Part shown: in pieces, positions 62,879-64,000 of the stretch
How positions within the stretch are numbered: the stretch's first letter is position 1
Layout: every line of letters starts with the position of its first letter
From: Spirochaetota bacterium
GTDB lineage: Bacteria; Spirochaetota; UBA4802; UBA5550
Direction of reading: 5' to 3'
DNA length: 64,000 nt
Assembly: GCA_016933025.1 (NCBI GenBank)
Contig: JAFGBT010000028.1
Location: 62,001 to 126,000 of the forward strand
Made by a program: the position numbers and the translations under genes
The notes under the pieces: generated by a model
Seen by the model: the letters and a program-made list of their open reading frames with translations, nothing else
Databases searched by the model: none
What the model was told of the DNA's origin: nothing

Positions 62879-63910
62879 ATGAATAAAGCCGGCTTATTGT
62901 TGCTCCTTACCGGGGCGTTCATCTTTCTCAGCAATCCCTTCGACTTCAATTATTCCCCCGTTTCAGGCCTGAAAGACAATATCGTCGTGGCTCAATTCAA
63001 CGACCCCGACGAAGCCACGCGTGCCCGAGACGGACAGGACTACTCGTACCCCGACTTTTACCGGGGAATGTACCTGACCGTCAATTCTGCTAACAATCTC
63101 AAGAAGCTCCGGGATTTCGTTGCTAAGGCGAGGTCGGCGAATATAAACACCATGGTCCTCGACGTGCAGAGCGGGAAGCGTGTTAAATGCATGGTTCCGG
63201 AGTCTAACGTCCGTTACTGCATTGACAACGGCATCCATCCGGTGGCGCGTGTCGTGGTGTTCCCCGACGGGCTGAGAAATTACCCGGTCCCGGAGAACTA
63301 TCTTGAAGACCGTATCGACATAGCTGAAGATGCCTGTAAAAAAGGGTTCCGGGAAATCCAGTTCGACTATATCCGCTTCCATGATTCCGGCAGCACGCGG
63401 CACCTCACCTTCAGCCAGCGCTACAAGTACATAGAAGATATTCTCACAATGGCGCGAAATCGCGTGAAAAAGTACAATGTTAAAATTGCTGCGGACGTCT
63501 TCGGCAGAATTCCCCTCAACAAGAACGATATCATCGGCCAGAACATGGAGAGCCTTGACAGGGTTGTGGATCTCATATGCCCGATGGCGTACCCGTCACA
63601 CTACACCTGGAGCAGGAAATTCTACGCCAATCCCTATTACACCGTCCACGAAACCTCCGTGAAAGCCAAAAACCGAACCAGGAACGCCGAGATCGTGACG
63701 TATATTCAGGCTTTCAAAATGAAGATGTCAGGCATACCCTTCGAAAAGTATATTGCCGACCAGATTAAGGCGGTACATGATTCGGGGATCAAGGGCTACA
63801 TCATGTGGAACGCGCGGCAGGACTACGATATCCCCCTATCGGTCGTAAAAAGCTACTACACGAAAAGCATTTCCCGGAAAGAAAAACACGAATCATCTGT
63901 TTTCGATTAA
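62879..63910 (+). CDS. Putative glycoside hydrolase (DUF4015-type), exported
   Basis: 343 residues with an N-terminal signal/anchor (AGLLLLLTGAFIFLSNPF). The rest matches the DUF4015/putative glycosyl hydrolase TIM barrel: FYRGMYLTVNSANNLKKLRDFVAKA, NINTMVLDVQSGKRV, GFREIQFDYIRFHDSG (probable catalytic Asp region), KIAADVFGRIPLN, VDLICPMAYPSHYTW and GIKGYIMWNARQDYD. Substrate unknown. GAGG before the ATG. Confidence 0.82.
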   Translation: MNKAGLLLLLTGAFIFLSNPFDFNYSPVSGLKDNIVVAQFNDPDEATRARDGQDYSYPDFYRGMYLTVNSANNLKKLRDFVAKARSANINTMVLDVQSGKRVKCMVPESNVRYCIDNGIHPVARVVVFPDGLRNYPVPENYLEDRIDIAEDACKKGFREIQFDYIRFHDSGSTRHLTFSQRYKYIEDILTMARNRVKKYNVKIAADVFGRIPLNKNDIIGQNMESLDRVVDLICPMAYPSHYTWSRKFYANPYYTVHETSVKAKNRTRNAEIVTYIQAFKMKMSGIPFEKYIADQIKAVHDSGIKGYIMWNARQDYDIPLSVVKSYYTKSISRKEKHESSVFD

Positions 63911-63918
63911 TTATGCGA

Positions 63919-63976
63919 TACACACCCGCACACGCAGGCGCGGTTTCGAAATCGCGCCTGCGTGTGCGGGTGTGTA
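63919..63976. repeat. 58-base near-perfect palindrome
   Basis: Arms from 63919 to 63946 pair with 63949 to 63976 across a TTTCGAAA centre; only position 63943 against 63952 is a mismatch (G opposite T). It lies nine bases after the hydrolase stop. Stable on both strands and lacking a T-tract, so it may end transcription as a large hairpin or serve as a structural or binding site. Confidence 0.75.
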
Positions 63977-64000
63977 CATATCAATCTCTCTCATAATCTA

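Noticed and set aside
1..64000. tRNA, rRNA, CRISPR array, prophage or insertion sequence
   Set aside because: None seen; no transposase, integrase, phage structural gene or regular spaced repeat array was found.

Overview
ORGANISM. The window looks like chromosomal DNA from a spirochaete, probably a deep-branching, environmental, Leptospira-like lineage. The evidence is a protein with OmpL47-type repeats, a CHASE2 adenylate cyclase, 7TMR-DISM sensing, several signal-peptide-bearing proteins of unknown function and a spirochaete-style type II secretion cluster with a PilM-like GspL. This is inferred from gene content; no rRNA, tRNA or other taxonomic marker is present. Base composition looks moderately GC-rich with AT-rich intergenic regions. 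Shine-Dalgarno sites are common but not universal, and GTG and TTG starts are used. I found no prophage, insertion sequence, CRISPR array, tRNA or rRNA.

LAYOUT. 1-14.3 kb is accessory-looking and mostly monocistronic: ferritin-like protein, Cam-type gamma-carbonic anhydrase, two secreted MORN-repeat proteins, MFS transporter, lipoprotein, cyclic-nucleotide-binding protein, Cys-rich miniprotein, M15-like peptidase, rhomboid protease, metallo-beta-lactamase-fold hydrolase, a tandem Deg9-like protease and pseudoprotease, a broken acyl-carrier-protein gene, a DUF4185-like protein and a Lys-rich YHYH protein. 14.5-25.2 kb carries the OmpL47-like protein, a 7TMR-PAS-ATPase sensor divergent from a solo GHKL ATPase, hisI-hisG, a phosphatase-fold protein lacking its catalytic Cys, glmS, a radical SAM enzyme and a single-domain response regulator. 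25.2-31.5 kb is a minus-strand group argS-cinA-TPR-aroQ. 31.7-37.3 kb has a CHASE2 adenylate cyclase, an AsmA-like protein, a small conserved protein and a DedA protein. 37.4-51.3 kb is one long operon encoding all core type II secretion proteins from GspC to GspN and ending in an IspH-UbiA fusion. 52.3-56.5 kb is aroE-folC-unknown-LOG-unknown. 56.5-62.5 kb is dnaG-rpoD followed by a GpsA fused to a PlsB-like acyltransferase domain. The end holds a putative glycoside hydrolase and a 58-base near-perfect palindrome.

HOW THE GENES WORK TOGETHER. The type II operon would export folded proteins across the outer membrane; the prepilin peptidase GspO is not in the window. Core metabolism is represented by shikimate (aroQ, aroE), folate (folC), histidine (hisG, hisI), amino-sugar (glmS), isoprenoid (ispH) and phospholipid (gpsA) enzymes. 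The adenylate cyclase and the cyclic-nucleotide-binding protein could belong to one cAMP circuit, but they are 26 kb apart. The most unusual theme is paired or fused proteins in which one partner has lost catalytic residues: the Deg9-like pseudoprotease, the phosphatase-fold protein, the acyltransferase half of the GpsA fusion and the first Asp motif of the UbiA half. All of these calls rest on motif reading by eye.
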